From Mucilaginibacter empetricola (lineage in GTDB: Bacteria; Bacteroidota; Bacteroidia; Sphingobacteriales; Sphingobacteriaceae), in the NCBI RefSeq assembly GCF_024808665.1, contig NZ_JANUBZ010000007.1, forward strand, positions 186,001 to 250,000: DNA of 64,000 nucleotides, read 5' to 3'. A model generated the notes under the pieces. The model was not told the origin of the DNA. It was given only the letters and a program-made list of their open reading frames with translations, and did no database searches. Made by a program: the position numbers and the translations under genes. Below, in pieces: positions 61,341 through 64,000 of the stretch (position 1 is its first letter; every line of letters begins with the position of its first letter).

Positions 61341-64000
61341 TTAAAAAGTGACACTTAAGCCTGCAAGGAATGTTCTTACCGGCGGATAAGTACCATAATC
61401 TATACCCTGTTTGGTGTTATCGTTATCATAAAAATTCACTTCCGGGTCAAGACCGGTGTATTTGGTTATAGTGAAAATATTTTGTGCCGAAACATAAACC
61501 CTTAGCTGTTTTGCGCCAATTTTTGAAGCAATGCTTTTATCGAAATTATAGCCCAGGGATGCATTTTTTAGTTTCAGATATGAACCGTTTTCAATATACC
61601 TGTCGGTAACCTGTGGCACCGGTGAATCAGTTGCCCTGGCTACTGTACCATTCGGGTTAGATGGGCTCCACCTGTTTAACAAAGTAGCCGAAGCATTTTG
61701 TGTAAGGGTTGGTCTTTCTAATGTTTGTTGCAACAAGTTGAATATCTTGTTGCCATATGAGCCATTGAAGAAAATAGACAGATCAAACTGTTTGTAAGTA
61801 AATGTATTGGTAAAGCTGCCTGTAAATTTTGGCTGTGCGCTACCGAGGTTATGTTTATCGGCAGTAGTTACCACTCCGTCGTGGTTAAAGTCGACATATT
61901 TGGTATCGCCAACTTTTTGTGGCACACCGGCCAGCAGCGGTACTCCTTTTGAAAGATCAGCTGCCGTTAAAAGCCCATTGGTTGAATATCCCCAGAAAGT
62001 ACCTACCGGCAAACCAACCTGAACAATTACAGGTGATACCTGGCCTGTTGGCGCAATTGGGAAATAACTGTTAATACCCTGACCAAGGCTCAACACTTTA
62101 TTTCTGTTTTGGGTAAATTGAATATTGCTTTTCCAGTCAAAGTCATCGGTCTTAACATTGTCGGTACTTATACCTAACTCAATACCTTTATTTTCTACAC
62201 TACCAACATTTTCCAGTTCGCTGGCATAGCCGGTATAAAGCGGCAATGGCACGTTAAGCAACAGGTTGGTTGTTTTTTTATAGTATGCATCAAAGGTTAG
62301 GTTAATGCGGCTGTCAAATAACCCTACGTCAAGGCCTCCGTCATATTGGGTTGTGGTTTCCCATTTCAAATCGGGGTTTGGTAATTGCAGCGGAGCAATA
62401 CCGGTAACCAGCTTGCTATTCAAATAATAGTTAGAAGGAGCCAGTGCAGCTAATGAGCTGTATGGCGGCACTTCAGAGTTACCAGTTTGGCCGGCACTTA
62501 ATCTTAATTTTAAACTGTTAACGGTTTCTTTAACCGGTTTAAAAAAATCTTCCTTGTTTACATTCCACGAGAAACCAGCAGATGGGAAATAACCCCATTT
62601 GTTATTGGCTCCTAATTTTGATGAACCATCAGCACGTCCCGAAGCTGTGAAGTTATATTTATGCTCGTATGAATAATTCACCCTTGCCAGGTATGAATCC
62701 AGCGCATCGCTTGAACCGGTTGACGACGGCAGGTCAGCTATACCAGCGTAAGAAAGGTTATTGTACGTGGTTAAATCATTAGGGAACTTTTGCGCTACCG
62801 CAACAGACGAATTGAACTTTGTAAATTGTGTGGTATAACCAGCCAGTATATTTAAAAAGTGGGTATCGTTAAAATTATGATCGTAAGTAAGTGTATTTTC
62901 ATTTAGCCAGCTTAATTCGTTTCCGGCACCTATTGAAGCGTAACCACTGGCGGCATAACCAGTTGAGCTACCCGCAGGTGATCCAGTGAATGATGGTGCA
63001 TAATAATCTTGCGCGGTATTTAATATATCAACGCCTGCGGTTACCTTTAAAGTAAGATCGGTAAGTATTTTATACTCGCCGGCAACATTTCCTAAAACAC
63101 GGTTAAGTGTGGTCGTATTAGTTGTTGCAGTAATATCCTGTAAAGGGTTTGTGGGCGTGGCCAGGTAAGGGTTAGTCGTATTATAACTTCCATCCGGATT
63201 TCTGATTAAAGCCAGGGGCGATGTAACCAATAAATTAGCATAAGCGTTACTAAAGTTGATGCTGTTGTAGGCGCTGCCGTAAAGTTTGTTTTCTATTGAT
63301 TGACTACCGAAAATATTGGTTGATATTTTGAATTTATCGGTTACGTTTTTCTCGTAATTTACACGGGCCGAGTATCTTTTAAAGCCGGTATTTAATATAT
63401 CGCCTTCCTGGTTAAAGTAGTTGCCAGAAATAAGGTAACGCGATTTTTCATCGCCACCTGATATACTTATTTCGTCATTAGTTACCGGTGCATTACGTAG
63501 TGCGGCTTGCTGCCAGTTTGAACCAACTCCTGCCGCAGCTATCTGGGCACCGGTAAAGGTTGATTTAACACCATCACTCAAATTCACATCGTTCACCAAT
63601 GATTCCCATTGCGATGCATTAAGGAGATCTAAGGTTTTGGATACTTTTTGCACACCGTAGTAAGAACTGAAGCTCACATTATTAGTGCCTTTTTTACCTT
63701 TTTTTGTGGTGATGATTACCACGCCGTTGGCTCCATGCGAACCATAGATGGCTGTTGCCGATGCATCTTTTAATATTTCTATCGATTCAATATCATCAGG
63801 ATTAATAGTCGATAAGGCGTTAACGCTGGTTCCGTTTGAGCCTACGTTGGTATAGTCATTATCGTTATAAATAATAAAGCCGTCTATTACATATAAAGGT
63901 GCATTACCAAATGATATAGAGTTACCACCCCGTATCCTGATGGTGGCTGTACTACCCGGCTGCCCAGAGTTTTGTGTTACCGCAACTCCCGGAACAGCAC
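61341..64000 (-). CDS. susC: SusC/RagA family TonB-dependent receptor (cut by right edge)
   Basis: Outer-membrane transporter that imports nutrients with SusD, energised by TonB. The reading frame is open to the last base of the window, so the start lies outside; an internal ATG at 63722 is not the start. The plug domain is visible near the edge: RIRGGNSISFGNAPLYVIDG, then DDIESIEILKDASATAIYGS and NGVVIITTKKG, the family's signature. The barrel occupies the remaining 800 or so residues and ends in VRTFLAGLSVTF, with the terminal aromatic residue typical of outer-membrane barrels. The ends of TonB-box and the carboxypeptidase-like domain are not in view. Confidence 0.94.
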   Translation of the reverse strand, partial: AVPGVAVTQNSGQPGSTATIRIRGGNSISFGNAPLYVIDGFIIYNDNDYTNVGSNGTSVNALSTINPDDIESIEILKDASATAIYGSHGANGVVIITTKKGKKGTNNVSFSSYYGVQKVSKTLDLLNASQWESLVNDVNLSDGVKSTFTGAQIAAAGVGSNWQQAALRNAPVTNDEISISGGDEKSRYLISGNYFNQEGDILNTGFKRYSARVNYEKNVTDKFKISTNIFGSQSIENKLYGSAYNSINFSNAYANLLVTSPLALIRNPDGSYNTTNPYLATPTNPLQDITATTNTTTLNRVLGNVAGEYKILTDLTLKVTAGVDILNTAQDYYAPSFTGSPAGSSTGYAASGYASIGAGNELSWLNENTLTYDHNFNDTHFLNILAGYTTQFTKFNSSVAVAQKFPNDLTTYNNLSYAGIADLPSSTGSSDALDSYLARVNYSYEHKYNFTASGRADGSSKLGANNKWGYFPSAGFSWNVNKEDFFKPVKETVNSLKLRLSAGQTGNSEVPPYSSLAALAPSNYYLNSKLVTGIAPLQLPNPDLKWETTTQYDGGLDVGLFDSRINLTFDAYYKKTTNLLLNVPLPLYTGYASELENVGSVENKGIELGISTDNVKTDDFDWKSNIQFTQNRNKVLSLGQGINSYFPIAPTGQVSPVIVQVGLPVGTFWGYSTNGLLTAADLSKGVPLLAGVPQKVGDTKYVDFNHDGVVTTADKHNLGSAQPKFTGSFTNTFTYKQFDLSIFFNGSYGNKIFNLLQQTLERPTLTQNASATLLNRWSPSNPNGTVARATDSPVPQVTDRYIENGSYLKLKNASLGYNFDKSIASKIGAKQLRVYVSAQNIFTITKYTGLDPEVNFYDNDNTKQGIDYGTYPPVRTFLAGLSVTF

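Noticed and set aside
1..64000. tRNA, rRNA or phage genes
   Set aside because: Intergenic regions were scanned by eye and none showed a cloverleaf, rRNA or phage-like gene; a covariance search would be needed to exclude small ncRNAs.

Overview
The window reads as a chromosomal stretch of a Bacteroidota (Bacteroidetes) bacterium, most likely a Sphingobacteriaceae member such as Mucilaginibacter or Pedobacter. The evidence is a fused lpxC/fabZ gene, a PorX-type regulator, a large adhesin ending in a gliding-motility C-terminal domain (type IX secretion), a SusC/SusD pair, futalosine-pathway menaquinone genes, TAnnTTTG promoter boxes and general absence of Shine-Dalgarno sequences. Genus is inferred from gene content only. 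No rRNA, tRNA, CRISPR array, phage or transposase gene was seen.

Layout. 1-5.4 kb: the C-terminal part of an M1 aminopeptidase cut by the window edge, an intact YoeB-type toxin-antitoxin pair, a MaoC-like hydratase, a luciferase-like oxidoreductase, a decayed PIN-type toxin-antitoxin module and an acyl-CoA desaturase. 5.5-11 kb (minus strand): the lipid A operon lpxD, lpxC/fabZ and lpxA, with an ABC ATPase and an HD phosphohydrolase beside it. 11.3-17 kb: porX, a second decayed PIN toxin with its intact antitoxin, tsaE, alanine dehydrogenase with a coupled VanX-like dipeptidase, and a YihY membrane protein. 17-25 kb: a PBP4-type carboxypeptidase, a retropepsin-PDZ protein, an amino acid permease, a TPR protein and a C-terminal processing protease. 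25-29.5 kb: a translationally coupled exonuclease and ATP-dependent DNA ligase, a DUF1835 protein and an SDR oxidoreductase. 29.5-36 kb: a GHL10-type hydrolase, a membrane coiled-coil protein and a 1246-residue sensor kinase. 36-42 kb: fabD, folE, queD, mqnB, mqnD, truB and ribF. 42-49 kb: a DUF2157 membrane protein, a lipoprotein, a LysE exporter, a BtuF-like binding protein, a giant AsmA-like protein and a START-domain protein. 49.6-54.5 kb: a 1614-residue repeat adhesin. 54.5-64 kb (minus strand): a PD40 propeller protein, then a tight operon which, read 5' to 3', is susC (cut by the edge), susD, two tiny membrane proteins, a fatty acid hydroxylase/sterol desaturase, an S1-type arylsulfatase and a formylglycine-generating enzyme.

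Most of the window is housekeeping and envelope biology: lipid A synthesis, peptidoglycan-alanine recycling, fatty acid synthesis, T9SS control and cofactor synthesis. The most unusual unit is the right-hand operon. It joins an outer-membrane importer, a sulfatase, that sulfatase's activating enzyme and an integral-membrane lipid or sterol oxidase, which suggests uptake and desulfation of a sulfated, possibly lipid-linked, substrate. Other points of interest are two separately broken PIN toxin loci, a family of about 78-bp hairpin repeats present in long and short forms, and word-like low-complexity DNA that abuts gene ends and in two cases supplies the last codons.
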